From Leisingera caerulea DSM 24564 (GTDB taxonomy: Bacteria > Pseudomonadota > Alphaproteobacteria > Rhodobacterales > Rhodobacteraceae), in assembly GCF_000473325.1 (NCBI RefSeq), contig NZ_KI421513.1, positions 2,675,217-2,739,216 on the forward strand: DNA of 64,000 nt. The letters run 5' to 3'. Shown here in pieces: positions 17,917 through 26,897 of the stretch. Within the stretch, counting starts at the first letter, position 1. Each line of letters opens with the position of its first letter. The position numbers and the translations under genes are program-made. The notes under the pieces were generated by a model that was not told the origin of the DNA, ran no database searches, and saw nothing but the letters and a program-made list of their open reading frames with translations.

Positions 17917-18774
17917 ATGAGCGAATTTGCCGAGATCTTCGAGGTGGGCCCGCGTGACGGGCTGCAGAACGAAAAGCGCGAAATCCCGGTGGCCGAGAAG
18001 GTGGCGCTGACCGACTGCCTGTCGCGCGCCGGGTTCAAGCGCATCGAGGTAGCGAGCTTTGTGTCGCCCAAATGGGTGCCGCAGATGGCGGGCTCTGGCG
18101 AGGTGCTGGCGGGCATCACCCGGGCCGAAGGGGTGCGGTATGCGGCGCTGACCCCCAACATGCGCGGGTTTGAGGATGCGGTGGCGGCAAGGGCGGATGA
18201 GATCGCCGTCTTTGCCTCGGCGTCCGAAGGCTTTTCCAAGGCCAACATCAACGCCACCATCGAGGAAAGCATCACCCGCTTTCTGCCCATTCTGGAGGCC
18301 GCAAAGAACATCGGCCTGCCGGTGCGGGGCTATGTCTCCTGCGTGACGGATTGCCCGTTTGACGGGCCGACCCCGCCGCAGAAGGTGGCGGAGGTGGCGC
18401 ACCGGCTGTTCGACCTGGGTTGCTATGAGATCTCGCTGGGCGACACCATCGGGCAAGGCACGCCGGAAACGATCTCGGCGATGCTGCGGGCCGTGGTCCA
18501 GCAGGTCCCGGCCGGGCGGCTTGCCGGTCATTATCATGACACTGCGGGGCGGGCGCTGGACAATATCGAAGCCTCGCTGGAGCTTGGCGTGCGGGTGTTT
18601 GATGCCGCCGTGGGCGGCCTCGGCGGCTGCCCCTATGCGCCGGGGGCCGCGGGCAACGTGGCTACCGAAGCGGTGCACAAGCGCCTGACGGATTTGGGCT
18701 ATGATACCGGGCTGGACGCGGATGTGCTGGCCGAAGCCGCCGCGATGGCCCGCGCCATGCGCGGCCTGCAGTAA
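17917..18774 (+). CDS. mvaB: Hydroxymethylglutaryl-CoA lyase
   Basis: 285 residues. Cleaves HMG-CoA to acetoacetate and acetyl-CoA, the last step of leucine breakdown. TIM-barrel HMGL-like enzyme with FEVGPRDGLQNEKREI at the N-terminus (Asp for divalent metal, Arg-Asp pair), the metal His in GHYHDTAGRAL, and the signature GGLGGCPYAPGAAGNVATE near the C-terminus with the catalytic Cys. The ATG at 17917 was chosen over one 21 bases upstream that lies in a dispersed repeat; GAGGGG precedes it. Directly followed by liuC. Confidence 0.95.
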   Translation: MSEFAEIFEVGPRDGLQNEKREIPVAEKVALTDCLSRAGFKRIEVASFVSPKWVPQMAGSGEVLAGITRAEGVRYAALTPNMRGFEDAVAARADEIAVFASASEGFSKANINATIEESITRFLPILEAAKNIGLPVRGYVSCVTDCPFDGPTPPQKVAEVAHRLFDLGCYEISLGDTIGQGTPETISAMLRAVVQQVPAGRLAGHYHDTAGRALDNIEASLELGVRVFDAAVGGLGGCPYAPGAAGNVATEAVHKRLTDLGYDTGLDADVLAEAAAMARAMRGLQ

Positions 18775-18794
18775 GATTTCAGCGGAGAAGCAAG

Positions 18795-19577
18795 ATGTTT
18801 GAAACGATCACCCTGGACACCGACGCCCGCGGCGTCTGCACCCTGACGCTGAACCGCCCGGACAAGCACAACGCGATGTCCGGCCAGATGCTGCAGGAGC
18901 TGACCCTGGCGGCCAAGCGGCTGGCGTCGGACGAAACCGTGCGCGTGGTGGTGCTGACCGGTGCGGGTAAGAGCTTTTGCGCGGGCGGCGACCTGGGCTG
19001 GATGCGCCAGCAGATGGATGCGGATGCCGAAACCCGCGGCCGCGAGGCGCGGGTGCTGGCAGAGATGCTGATGGCGCTCAACACCCTGCCCAAGCCGGTG
19101 ATCGGCGCGCTGCAGGGCAATGCCTTTGGCGGCGGCGTCGGCATGGCCTCGGTCTGCGATGTGGCGATCGGCGCGGATCATCTGAAGATGGGCCTGACCG
19201 AAACCAAGCTGGGGCTGATTCCCGCCACCATCGGCCCCTATGTGATTGCCCGCATGGGCGAGGCCAAGGCGCGCCGCGTGTTCATGTCGGCGCGGCTGTT
19301 CGGCGCGGACGAGGCGGTGGAGCTTGGCCTGCTGGCCAAGGCAGTGCCGGCGGACCAGCTGGCTGAGGCAGTCGAGGCGGAGGTTTCCCCCTATCTGAAC
19401 TGCGCGCCGGGGGCCGTGGCGGCCGCCAAGCAACTGGCCCGCGACCTTGGGCCAAGGCTGGATGATGCGGTGATCGACCACACGATTGAGGCGCTTGTGG
19501 AGCGCTGGGAAGGCGAGGAAGCCCGTGAGGGCATCAGCGCTTTCTTCGAGAAGCGCAAGCCAGGCTGGCAGGTCTGA
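18795..19577 (+). CDS. liuC: Methylglutaconyl-CoA hydratase-like enoyl-CoA hydratase
   Basis: 260 residues of the crotonase family. Visible are NRPDKHNAMSGQMLQEL, the oxyanion loop GKSFCAGGDLGWMRQQ, and LQGNAFGGGVGMASVCDVAI with the second oxyanion glycine, followed by TETKLGLIPATIGPYVIARM with the catalytic Glu. In this block it should hydrate 3-methylglutaconyl-CoA to HMG-CoA, the step between MccAB and the lyase, though the family alone would also allow general enoyl-CoA hydration. It starts 20 bases after the lyase stop and is followed by an intrinsic terminator. Confidence 0.85.
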   Translation: MFETITLDTDARGVCTLTLNRPDKHNAMSGQMLQELTLAAKRLASDETVRVVVLTGAGKSFCAGGDLGWMRQQMDADAETRGREARVLAEMLMALNTLPKPVIGALQGNAFGGGVGMASVCDVAIGADHLKMGLTETKLGLIPATIGPYVIARMGEAKARRVFMSARLFGADEAVELGLLAKAVPADQLAEAVEAEVSPYLNCAPGAVAAAKQLARDLGPRLDDAVIDHTIEALVERWEGEEAREGISAFFEKRKPGWQV

Positions 19578-19608
19578 AAAACCGGCATCTTCGACTCACT
19601 TTTGAAGG

Positions 19609-19639
19609 GCGGCTGCAACTTTCGTTGCGGCCGCTTTTC
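19609..19639 (+). terminator. Intrinsic terminator of the leucine-degradation block
   Basis: GCGGCTGCAAC pairs with GTTGCGGCCGC (one mismatch) across a 4-base TTTC loop and is followed by TTTTCTT. It begins 31 bases after the liuC stop and isolates the block from the nuo operon. Confidence 0.8.
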
Positions 19640-19723
19640 TTATGAAATCACTAAGAGATTACAGACATGTTGCGGCAGTGCTTTTTCCTTGTCACAAACC
19701 CCCGATGATTAACCTTGCCTTAG

Positions 19724-19752
19724 TTGACGCTGTAGGGGCGGAGGGGTAGACA
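19724..19752 (+). promoter_or_regulatory. Candidate sigma-70 promoter of the nuo operon
   Basis: TTGACG (19724-19729), a 17 bp spacer and TAGACA (19747-19752) lie about 60 bases upstream of nuoA. The -35 differs from consensus at one base and the -10 at two. No other comparable pair was found between the liuC terminator and nuoA. Confidence 0.5.
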
Positions 19753-19813
19753 CGGTCCAAATCAACACGCCAATTGACGTCGCGCGGGAAACCGCCGGGG
19801 AAAGGAGCTGCTC

Positions 19814-20179
19814 TTGGAAGAGATGTTGAGGGAATACCTGCCGATCCTGGTCTTCCTGGCCGTCGCGGCAGGATTGGGGATTGTCCTCATCCTGGCAGCC
19901 GTTGTGCTGGCGGTCCGCAACCCGGACCCGGAGAAGGTCAGCGCCTATGAATGCGGTTTCAACGCTTTCGACGATGCCCGTATGAAATTCGATGTCCGGT
20001 TCTATCTGGTGTCGATTCTCTTCATTATTTTCGACTTGGAAATCGCTTTCCTGTTTCCCTGGGCCGTCGGTTTCAAGGACATCAGCGACACCGGCTTCTG
20101 GTCGATGATGGTGTTCCTGGGCGTGCTGACCATCGGATTCGCCTATGAGTGGAAGAAAGGGGCCCTGGAATGGCAGTGA
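19814..20179 (+). CDS. nuoA: NADH-quinone oxidoreductase subunit A
   Basis: 121 residues; membrane-arm subunit of complex I with three transmembrane helices. Signature stretches are [20 protein letters not shown] and [19 protein letters not shown], in the loop and second helix near the quinone site. The likely start is a TTG at 19814 ([12 protein letters not shown]), because GGAG lies six bases upstream of it; the ATG three codons on would be 15 bases from that site. First gene of the nuo operon. Its last bases overlap nuoB. Confidence 0.93.
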   Translation: MEEMLREYLPILVFLAVAAGLGIVLILAAVVLAVRNPDPEKVSAYECGFNAFDDARMKFDVRFYLVSILFIIFDLEIAFLFPWAVGFKDISDTGFWSMMVFLGVLTIGFAYEWKKGALEWQ

Positions 20180-20703
20180 TGACCGGAGCCAACACCGCCG
20201 GTGTGGACAAGGAAGTTGTCACCCGGGCCCTGAATGCCGAGCTTCAGGACAAGGGCTTCCTGCTCACCTCAGCTGAGGACATCATCAACTGGGCGCGCAC
20301 CGGCTCCTTGCACTGGATGACCTTCGGCCTCGCGTGCTGCGCGGTGGAGATGATGCACACCTCGATGCCGCGCTATGACGCTGAACGTTTCGGCATCGCG
20401 CCGCGCGCCTCTCCGCGCCAGTCCGACGTGATGATCGTTGCAGGCACCCTCACCAACAAGATGGCGCCGGCCCTGCGCAAGGTTTACGACCAGATGCCCG
20501 AGCCTCGTTATGTGATCTCGATGGGCTCCTGCGCCAATGGCGGCGGTTATTACCACTACAGCTATTCGGTTGTGCGCGGCTGCGACCGGGTTGTGCCGGT
20601 CGACGTCTATGTGCCCGGCTGCCCGCCGACCGCCGAGGCGCTGCTTTATGGCCTGATGCAGCTGCAGCGCAAGATCCGCCGCACCGGCACCCTGGTGCGC
20701 TAA
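20170..20703 (+). CDS. nuoB: NADH-quinone oxidoreductase subunit B
   Basis: 177 residues. Peripheral-arm subunit that holds the terminal 4Fe-4S cluster N2 next to the quinone pocket. Cluster ligands are in [11 protein letters not shown] (the tandem Cys pair), [19 protein letters not shown], and [19 protein letters not shown]. The start at 20170 overlaps nuoA by 10 bases and has AAAGGGG upstream; an alternative ATG at 20179 (MTGANTAG) overlaps by a single base. The two choices differ by three residues. Confidence 0.95.
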   Translation: MAVMTGANTAGVDKEVVTRALNAELQDKGFLLTSAEDIINWARTGSLHWMTFGLACCAVEMMHTSMPRYDAERFGIAPRASPRQSDVMIVAGTLTNKMAPALRKVYDQMPEPRYVISMGSCANGGGYYHYSYSVVRGCDRVVPVDVYVPGCPPTAEALLYGLMQLQRKIRRTGTLVR

Positions 20704-20719
20704 GGAGGGCGGAACAGAT

Positions 20720-21325
20720 ATGACTGAAGCACTGAAAGAGCTTGGCGCCCAGATCGAAGCCAAACGCCCCGATTGCGTGGTGGCCTGGGACGTGTCCTTT
20801 GGCGAGCTGAACCTCGACGTCACGCCCTCGAACATCGCCGGCCTGGTGGAGTTCCTGAAATCGGACGCCAACTGCAAGTTTTCAACCCTGGTGGACATCA
20901 CTGCGGTGGATTACCCGGCGCGGGCCAAGCGGTTCGATGTGGTCTACCACTTTCTGTCGATGTACCGGAACCAGCGCATCCGCCTGCGTGCCGCCGTGCG
21001 CGAGGATGAGATGGTGCCCTCGATCGTGAACGTGCACCCCTCGGCCAACTGGTTTGAGCGGGAAGTCTACGACATGTTCGGCATCCTGTTCTCCGGCCAC
21101 CCGGACCTGCGCCGGATCCTGACCGACTACGGCTTCCGCGGCTACCCGCTGCGCAAGGATTTCCCGACCACCGGTTATACCGAAGTCCGCTATGACGACG
21201 CCCAGAAGCGCGTGGTGTATGAGCCGGTGAAGCTGGTGCAGGAGTACCGCCAGTTCGATTTCATGTCCCCGTGGGAAGGTGCTGAATACATCCTGCCCGG
21301 CGACGAGAAGGAGGGGGCGCAATGA
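20720..21325 (+). CDS. nuoC: NADH-quinone oxidoreductase subunit C
   Basis: 201 residues, 30-kDa-type subunit of the connecting module. Conserved motif [20 protein letters not shown] is followed by [20 protein letters not shown] and [14 protein letters not shown], the family signature; the C-terminus [10 protein letters not shown] is also typical. It is separate from nuoD (not fused as in Escherichia coli) and overlaps it by four bases (ATGA). GGAGG precedes the start. Confidence 0.95.
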   Translation: MTEALKELGAQIEAKRPDCVVAWDVSFGELNLDVTPSNIAGLVEFLKSDANCKFSTLVDITAVDYPARAKRFDVVYHFLSMYRNQRIRLRAAVREDEMVPSIVNVHPSANWFEREVYDMFGILFSGHPDLRRILTDYGFRGYPLRKDFPTTGYTEVRYDDAQKRVVYEPVKLVQEYRQFDFMSPWEGAEYILPGDEKEGAQ

Positions 21326-22548
21326 TGGACGGCTCCAAATTTGACGACGGCAGCGTCGACGCGCTGAGCGGCGAGCAGAAGATCCGCAACTTCAACATCA
21401 ACTTCGGCCCGCAGCACCCTGCGGCACATGGCGTTTTGCGTCTGGTGCTCGAACTCGACGGCGAGATCGTCGAGCGCTGCGACCCGCACATCGGCCTGCT
21501 GCACCGCGGTACTGAGAAGCTGATGGAAAGCCGCACCTACCTGCAGAACCTGCCGTATTTCGACCGCCTCGACTATGTGGCGCCGATGAACCAGGAACAT
21601 GCCTGGTGCCTGGCCATCGAAAAGCTGACCGGCACCGAAGTGCCGCGCCGCGGCCAGCTGATCCGGGTTCTGTACTCGGAAATCGGCCGGGTGCTGAACC
21701 ACCTGCTCAATGTCACAACGCAGGCGATGGACGTCGGCGCGCTGACCCCGCCGCTGTGGGGTTTTGAAGAGCGCGAAAAGCTGATGATTTTCTATGAGCG
21801 GGCCTGCGGTGCGCGCCTGCACGCGGCTTACTTCCGCCCCGGCGGCGTGCATCAGGACCTGCCGGATGAGCTCTTGGACGATATCGACCTCTGGGCGATG
21901 GAATTCCCCAAGGTTCTGGACGACATCGACGGCCTCTTGACCGAAAACCGCATCTTCAAGCAGCGCAACTGCGACATCGGTGTGGTGACCGAGAAAGATA
22001 TCCAGGAATACGGCTTCTCCGGCGTCATGGTGCGCGGTTCCGGCCTGGCTTGGGACCTGCGCCGCGCGCAGCCCTATGAATGCTATGACGAGTTCGAGTT
22101 CCAGGTGCCGATCGGCAAAAACGGGGACTGCTACGACCGCTATCTCTGCCGCATGGAAGAGATGCGCCAGTCGACTTCGATCATCCGCCAGGCGATTGCC
22201 AAGCTGCGTGAAGCCACCGGCGACGTGCTGGCCCGCGGCAAGCTGACCCCTCCCAAGCGGACCGATATGAAGACCTCGATGGAAAGCCTGATCCACCATT
22301 TCAAGCTGTACACCGAAGGTTTCCACGTCCCGGCCGGCGAGGTTTACGCTGCCGTCGAGGCGCCCAAGGGCGAGTTTGGCGTCTATCTGGTGGCGGACGG
22401 GTCCAACAAGCCCTACCGCTCCAAGATCCGCGCGCCGGGCTTCCTGCACCTGCAGGCGATGGACCACGTTGCCAAGGGCCACCAGCTGGCCGACGTCGCC
22501 GCCATCATCGGCACCATGGACGTTGTGTTCGGGGAGATTGACCGTTGA
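21322..22548 (+). CDS. nuoD: NADH-quinone oxidoreductase subunit D
   Basis: 408 residues, 49-kDa-type subunit that forms the quinone pocket with NuoB. The hallmark [20 protein letters not shown] is near residue 30; further conserved parts are [39 protein letters not shown] and the C-terminal [10 protein letters not shown]. It starts within the nuoC stop (ATGA). The stop TGA overlaps the TTG start of the small gene that follows. Confidence 0.96.
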   Translation: MMDGSKFDDGSVDALSGEQKIRNFNINFGPQHPAAHGVLRLVLELDGEIVERCDPHIGLLHRGTEKLMESRTYLQNLPYFDRLDYVAPMNQEHAWCLAIEKLTGTEVPRRGQLIRVLYSEIGRVLNHLLNVTTQAMDVGALTPPLWGFEEREKLMIFYERACGARLHAAYFRPGGVHQDLPDELLDDIDLWAMEFPKVLDDIDGLLTENRIFKQRNCDIGVVTEKDIQEYGFSGVMVRGSGLAWDLRRAQPYECYDEFEFQVPIGKNGDCYDRYLCRMEEMRQSTSIIRQAIAKLREATGDVLARGKLTPPKRTDMKTSMESLIHHFKLYTEGFHVPAGEVYAAVEAPKGEFGVYLVADGSNKPYRSKIRAPGFLHLQAMDHVAKGHQLADVAAIIGTMDVVFGEIDR

Positions 22549-22856
22549 GGTTGGTTGGCGCGCTTCTTCTGTCAGTGCTTGGTTCAACTGCTTCCTCTCA
22601 GGAAGTGGAAGGTCAAGGTGATGCTGAGGGCGTAGCCCAGTATGTTGTGGAGGCGGCTACGTCACCGGAATTCCAAGAGTTTCATTGCCGCGGCTTGCTG
22701 GATCGAGCTGAGATGGAAGTGGCTCGCGTTTTGAACGACTTAGACTACAGTTTGGTGCTTTCCGCCCGCGGAAATGGCGGTGCCATTGGCAATGTCGAAT
22801 GCCATCTCTCTTCGTCGAGAACGGTAACTAAAACCTATGAAGGTGTGAAAGACTGA
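22545..22856 (+). CDS. Small secreted orphan protein inside the nuo operon
   Basis: 103 residues, not recognised. The N-terminus [20 protein letters not shown] reads as a cleavable signal peptide. The mature part contains two Cys (EFHCRGLL and NVECHLSS), which could form one disulfide. Its TTG start overlaps the nuoD stop (TTGA) and its own stop overlaps the nuoE start (TGATG), so it is wedged between two core genes without a spare base. GC content by hand count over 22561-22800 is about 54%, against about two thirds in the adjoining line of nuoD. It may be a late insertion or a fast-evolving lineage-specific gene. A complex I role is not implied by the sequence. Confidence 0.65.
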   Translation: MRLVGALLLSVLGSTASSQEVEGQGDAEGVAQYVVEAATSPEFQEFHCRGLLDRAEMEVARVLNDLDYSLVLSARGNGGAIGNVECHLSSSRTVTKTYEGVKD

Positions 22857-24025
22857 TGCTTCGCAGACTGCACCACGAACAACCCGACAGCTTTGCCTTC
22901 ACCCCGGCCAACCAGGCCTGGGCGGAGGCGCAGATCACCAAATATCCTGAGGGCCGCCAAGCCTCGGCGGTCATTCCGCTGCTGTGGCGCGCGCAGGAGC
23001 AGGAAGGCTGGGTTTCCAAGCCCGCGATCGAAGCCATCGCCGACATGCTCGGCATGGCTTATATCCGGGTGCTGGAGGTTGCCTCCTTCTACTTCATGTT
23101 CCAGCTGCAACCGACCGGTTCCGTTGCCAATGTTCAGATCTGCGGCACCACATCCTGCATGATCTGCGGGGCAGAGGACCTGGTGGCGGTATGCAAGGAA
23201 AAGATTGCCGAGAAGCCGCACACCCTGTCGACGGACGGCAAGTTCACCTGGGAAGAGGTCGAGTGCCTGGGCGCCTGCACCAACGCCCCGATGGCGCAGA
23301 TCGGCAAGGACTACTACGAGGACCTGACCGTCGAGAGCTTCACCAAGCTGCTGGACGATCTGGCCGCGGGCACGGACGTCACGCCCGGCCCGCAGAACGG
23401 CCGCTATGCGGCAGAACCGAAGTCGGGCCTCACCACACTGACTGACTTCGACAGCGGCAAGACGCAGTACAATGCCTCGGTGCAGCTGGCGGTGGACATC
23501 AAGGACGGCGTCAAGCGCATTCAGGGCGATGAGGTGCCGCTGCTGACCCCGTGGATCGGCAAAGACGGCACCGTTGCCGGCCGCGCCGCCGAGGGCCAGC
23601 CGCCCAAGGCGCCCGAAGCCCCGGTCCCCGCGGCCCGGCAATCGGAAGCGGTCAAGACCGCCCCGTCGAAAAAATCCGACGCGGCTGAGCCTGCCTCGCC
23701 CGAGGGGGCCGCAGCCAAGGCATCCGAGGAAAGCGAGCCGGAGCTTCTGAAGGAAGCCCGCGGCGGCCTGGCCGACGACCTCAAGATGCTGAAGGGCGTT
23801 GGCCCCAAGCTGGAGGCAAAGCTGAACGAGCTTGGCTTCTTCCACTTTGATCAGATCGCCGACTGGACCGAGGAGGAGATCGCCTGGGTCGATTCCCGTC
23901 TGCAGTTCCGGGGCCGGATCACCCGCGATGGCTGGGTCGAACAGGCGAAACGGCTGCAAGTGGGCGATGAGACCGAATTCGCCAGACGTGCCAAAGAAAC
24001 GCACATCTACGGCGACGACGAATAA
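22856..24025 (+). CDS. nuoE: NADH-quinone oxidoreductase subunit E with C-terminal helix-hairpin-helix extension
   Basis: 389 residues. The first about 190 match the 24-kDa-type subunit with the 2Fe-2S cluster N1a: [17 protein letters not shown] and [17 protein letters not shown] supply the four Cys. Residues about 235-300 are a low-complexity Ala/Pro/Glu/Lys linker. The last about 80 residues ([20 protein letters not shown] onward) form a helix-hairpin-helix-like domain resembling ribosomal/nucleic-acid binding HhH units. The core enzyme needs only about 170-240 residues, so the extension is an addition typical, as far as I know, of Rhodobacterales NuoE. Start overlaps the preceding stop by one base. 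Confidence 0.93.
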   Translation: MLRRLHHEQPDSFAFTPANQAWAEAQITKYPEGRQASAVIPLLWRAQEQEGWVSKPAIEAIADMLGMAYIRVLEVASFYFMFQLQPTGSVANVQICGTTSCMICGAEDLVAVCKEKIAEKPHTLSTDGKFTWEEVECLGACTNAPMAQIGKDYYEDLTVESFTKLLDDLAAGTDVTPGPQNGRYAAEPKSGLTTLTDFDSGKTQYNASVQLAVDIKDGVKRIQGDEVPLLTPWIGKDGTVAGRAAEGQPPKAPEAPVPAARQSEAVKTAPSKKSDAAEPASPEGAAAKASEESEPELLKEARGGLADDLKMLKGVGPKLEAKLNELGFFHFDQIADWTEEEIAWVDSRLQFRGRITRDGWVEQAKRLQVGDETEFARRAKETHIYGDDE

Positions 24026-24070
24026 TCACGCCGCGGCCCCTGCGGGCCGGGCTTGGGTGATAGGGAACAG

Positions 24071-24298
24071 ATGACCAAGGAGCAGGACCAGGCCATTGCA
24101 GCAAAGGGCCGGCATATCGCGCTTGTGATTGCCGGGACCATCTCGCTGTGGATCGTCCTGTCGCTGTTCATCGGCCCCATGCTGGGGCTGCCGGGGCGCT
24201 TTGCGCTGCTGTTCGACTTCGCCGCGCTGGCGGGCATGATCTATGCCCTGGTCAACATATATCAACTCTGGCGCATGCGCCGGGACAGCCAAAGGTAG
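24071..24298 (+). CDS. Small two-helix membrane protein (DUF5337-like)
   Basis: 75 residues. Two transmembrane helices (about IALVIAGTISLWIVLSLFIG and FALLFDFAALAGMIYALVNI) are joined by a short loop, with positive ends (MRRDSQR). This resembles the DUF5337 family found next to nuoE/nuoF in Rhodobacterales. The ATG at 24071 follows AGGGAAC; the frame extends a few codons upstream without a better signal. It ends 6 bases before nuoF. Possible complex I assembly or accessory role is inferred from position only. Confidence 0.75.
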   Translation: MTKEQDQAIAAKGRHIALVIAGTISLWIVLSLFIGPMLGLPGRFALLFDFAALAGMIYALVNIYQLWRMRRDSQR

Positions 24299-24304
24299 GC
24301 ACAC

Positions 24305-25603
24305 ATGCTGAAGGATCAGGACCGGATCTTTACCAACCTTTACGGGATGCACGAGCGCACGCTGGCGGGCGCCAAGGCGCGCGGCCATTGGGATGGCACC
24401 GCGGGGCTGATCGAAAAGGGCCGCGACTGGATCATTCAGACCATGAAGGACAGCGGTCTGCGCGGCCGCGGCGGTGCGGGCTTCCCGACCGGCCTCAAGT
24501 GGTCCTTCATGCCCAAGGAAAGCGACGGCCGTCCGGCGTATCTGGTTGTGAACGCCGATGAATCGGAGCCCGGCACCTGCAAGGACCGCGAAATCATGCG
24601 CCACGATCCGCACACGCTGATCGAGGGCTGTCTGATCGCCTCTTTCGCGATGAACGCGCACACCTGCTACATCTACCTGCGCGGCGAATACATCCGCGAG
24701 CGCGAGGCGCTGCAGGCGGCGATTGACGAAGCCTACGGCCAGGGCCTGTTGGGCAAGAACGCGGCCGGGTCCGGCTGGGACTTCGACATCTTCCTGCACC
24801 ATGGGGCAGGGGCCTATATCTGCGGCGAGGAAACCGCCCTGATTGAGAGCCTGGAAGGCAAGAAGGGCATGCCCCGGATGAAGCCGCCGTTCCCGGCTGG
24901 CGCGGGTCTTTACGGCTGCCCGACCACCGTGAACAACGTTGAATCCATCGCCGTCGTGCCGACCATCCTGCGCCGCGGCGCCGACTGGTTCGCGGGCTTC
25001 GGCCGCCAGAACAACGCGGGCACCAAGCTGTTTGCGATTTCCGGCCACGTCAACAACCCCTGTGTTGTCGAAGAAGCGATGTCGATCTCCTTTGAGGAGC
25101 TGATCGAGAAGCACTGCGGCGGCATCCGCGGCGGCTGGGACAACCTGCTGGCGGTGATCCCCGGCGGCTCCTCCGTCCCGTGCGTGCGCGGCGAGAACAT
25201 GCGCGACGCGATCATGGACTTCGACTACCTGCGCGGCGAGTTGGGCTCCGGCCTCGGCACCGCCGCGGTGATCGTGATGGACAAGCAGACCGACATAATC
25301 AAGGCGATCTGGCGGCTGTCCAAGTTCTATAAGCACGAAAGCTGCGGCCAGTGCACGCCGTGCCGCGAAGGCACCGGCTGGATGATGCGCGTCATGGACC
25401 GCCTGGTGAAGGGCGAGGCTGAGCTGGAAGAGATCGACATGCTGTGGGACGTGACCAAGCAGGTCGAGGGCCACACCATTTGCGCCCTTGGCGATGCGGC
25501 GGCCTGGCCGATCCAGGGCCTGATCAAAAACTTCCGCGAGGAAATCGAAGACCGCATCAAGGCCCAGAAGGCGGGCCGCATGGGCGCGATGGCGGCGGAA
25601 TAA
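24305..25603 (+). CDS. nuoF: NADH-quinone oxidoreductase subunit F
   Basis: 432 residues, 51-kDa-type subunit that binds NADH, FMN and the 4Fe-4S cluster N3. NADH loop: [23 protein letters not shown] region: [20 protein letters not shown]. Cluster: [16 protein letters not shown] plus the fourth Cys in [13 protein letters not shown]. Length and motifs are normal. It lies downstream of the DUF5337-like gene and upstream of the MAPEG gene. Confidence 0.97.
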   Translation: MLKDQDRIFTNLYGMHERTLAGAKARGHWDGTAGLIEKGRDWIIQTMKDSGLRGRGGAGFPTGLKWSFMPKESDGRPAYLVVNADESEPGTCKDREIMRHDPHTLIEGCLIASFAMNAHTCYIYLRGEYIREREALQAAIDEAYGQGLLGKNAAGSGWDFDIFLHHGAGAYICGEETALIESLEGKKGMPRMKPPFPAGAGLYGCPTTVNNVESIAVVPTILRRGADWFAGFGRQNNAGTKLFAISGHVNNPCVVEEAMSISFEELIEKHCGGIRGGWDNLLAVIPGGSSVPCVRGENMRDAIMDFDYLRGELGSGLGTAAVIVMDKQTDIIKAIWRLSKFYKHESCGQCTPCREGTGWMMRVMDRLVKGEAELEEIDMLWDVTKQVEGHTICALGDAAAWPIQGLIKNFREEIEDRIKAQKAGRMGAMAAE

Positions 25604-25609
25604 CTATTG

Positions 25610-26026
25610 ATGGAAGCTTTCGCCGCATATTCCCACGCTCTGGCTGCGCTGGTGATCTTTACCCTGATCATCCTGGCACTGTCGCCGGTTTCGGCGCTGG
25701 CCAAGCAGAAGTCGGGCCTCGCTCCCGGGGCCACGCCAGATGAGGATTATGCGGACAAAGCCTACCGTCTGAACCGGGCCTATCTGAACGGCTGCGAGAC
25801 GCTGCCGGCCTTCCTGACCGTGACGCTGGCGGCCATTCTGGCCGGTGCGGCGCCGTTCTGGGTGAACCTGCTGGCGTCGCTGGCGCTGGTGTCGCGGCTG
25901 ATCATGATCGTTATCCATTTGCGCGGGTCCGGCAAACCGCATGGCGGGCTGCGGTCGGTTTTTTACGTGATTGGCTGGGCCTGCATGGCCGGCCTGGCAC
26001 TTTTGACTTTGGTGGCAGTATTTTGA
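25610..26026 (+). CDS. MAPEG family membrane protein
   Basis: 138 residues, four predicted transmembrane helices. The MAPEG-type motif is seen in ADKAYRLNRAYLNGCETLPA (conserved Arg/Asn-x-x-Asn-Glu-like region) followed by FLTVTLAAILAGAAPF and ASLALVSRLIMIVIHL. Eukaryotic MAPEG members use glutathione; bacterial ones are mostly uncharacterised. It lies six bases after nuoF. The ATG at 25610 is preferred over the TTG just before it. Its stop overlaps the TTG of the next gene. Confidence 0.8.
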   Translation: MEAFAAYSHALAALVIFTLIILALSPVSALAKQKSGLAPGATPDEDYADKAYRLNRAYLNGCETLPAFLTVTLAAILAGAAPFWVNLLASLALVSRLIMIVIHLRGSGKPHGGLRSVFYVIGWACMAGLALLTLVAVF

Positions 26027-26388
26027 GCATTTTGAAAACATACCGGATGGCACTGCCGATGGCCTGCCTTGCAGCGGTAACGCTGGTCACGGCCTGCGGG
26101 ACCTCCGTCAGCAACAGGGACCGGCTGCTGTACGACGGCGTGCCGTTCAAGGCCAAGACCAAGCCGGTCGACAAGAAGACAGACCCGGCCGCGTTCTACG
26201 TCGAAATCAAGGGCGCCGACCGCTCCGTCAAGGGCGCGCGTCAGGCGGCGCATCATGCCGGCACGAAATACTGCGTGGTCACTTATGGCTCTTCGAAAAT
26301 CGCCTGGGCAACGGATCCCAGCGACGAGACAGCGCCGCTGACGCTGACCGATGGCCGCGCAACCTTCCAGGGAACCTGCACCCCGTGA
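26023..26388 (+). CDS. Predicted lipoprotein of unknown function
   Basis: 121 residues. Signal peptide with lipobox: the N-terminus MSILKTYRMALPMACL is followed by AAVTLVTACGT, so Cys26 would be lipidated. The mature domain (DRLLYDGVPFKAKTKPVDKK to FYVEIKGADRSVKGARQAA) is small, basic, and contains one further Cys pair (KYCVVTYG and QGTCTP). Start is a TTG overlapping the MAPEG stop (TTGA). No recognised family beyond similarity in layout to accessory genes in other Rhodobacterales nuo operons. Confidence 0.7.
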   Translation: MSILKTYRMALPMACLAAVTLVTACGTSVSNRDRLLYDGVPFKAKTKPVDKKTDPAAFYVEIKGADRSVKGARQAAHHAGTKYCVVTYGSSKIAWATDPSDETAPLTLTDGRATFQGTCTP

Positions 26389-26489
26389 GCGGATTTCCGG
26401 CATATCAGGGCCGAAAGGCCGGTCTGCTATTGAATAGCAGCGCCGCATGCCTGCGCATGGGGTCTTTCAAATTGAAGGAGTCCCCTGCC

Positions 26490-26894
26490 ATGCGTGCATT
26501 GATCGCCGTTGTCCTGTCCACCTTTGTTGCCTTGCCTGCCGCGGCGCTGGCCAAGCCGTCGCTGCGCGACGTGCAGGAAATCGAAGACCCGCTGTTTGCC
26601 GTCGCCGTGGCCAAGGAAGTGTCCGACTACTGCGATGATATCTCCCCCCGCTACCTGAAAGGGCTGGGGGAGTTGCGCCGGCTCAAAGCGCGGGCAAACG
26701 CGCTGGGATACACGGACGCGGAAATCCGCGACTACATCGACTCTGATGCCGAAAAGGACCGGATGCGTGCCAAGGGAGAGAAGCTCCTGGCGCAGAACGG
26801 CGTGGATTACGGCAAACCGGAAACCTTCTGCGCCTATGGCCGCGCGGAAATCGAAAAGAACAGCGCGATCGGCGTGTTACTGAGGGCGAAATAG
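26490..26894 (+). CDS. Secreted DUF5333-like protein
   Basis: 134 residues. The signal peptide MRALIAVVLSTFVALPAAAL ends at ALA-KPS. The mature part is helical and has two conserved-looking Cys (SDYCDDISPRY and ETFCAYGRAE) plus LGYTDAEIRDYIDSDAEKDR, matching the DUF5333 pattern known from Rhodobacterales. The ATG at 26490 has GAAGGAG nine bases upstream, which decides against the longer open frame from 26385. Ends 3 bases before nuoG. Periplasmic; function unknown. Confidence 0.78.
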   Translation: MRALIAVVLSTFVALPAAALAKPSLRDVQEIEDPLFAVAVAKEVSDYCDDISPRYLKGLGELRRLKARANALGYTDAEIRDYIDSDAEKDRMRAKGEKLLAQNGVDYGKPETFCAYGRAEIEKNSAIGVLLRAK

Positions 26895-26897
26895 ACC

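Noticed and set aside
15820..18678. A 952-codon open frame on the minus strand opposite mccA and mvaB
   Set aside because: It is antisense to two strongly conserved enzymes, is rich in His/Arg/Gln, and has no domain sense. It is a by-product of high GC at third codon positions.
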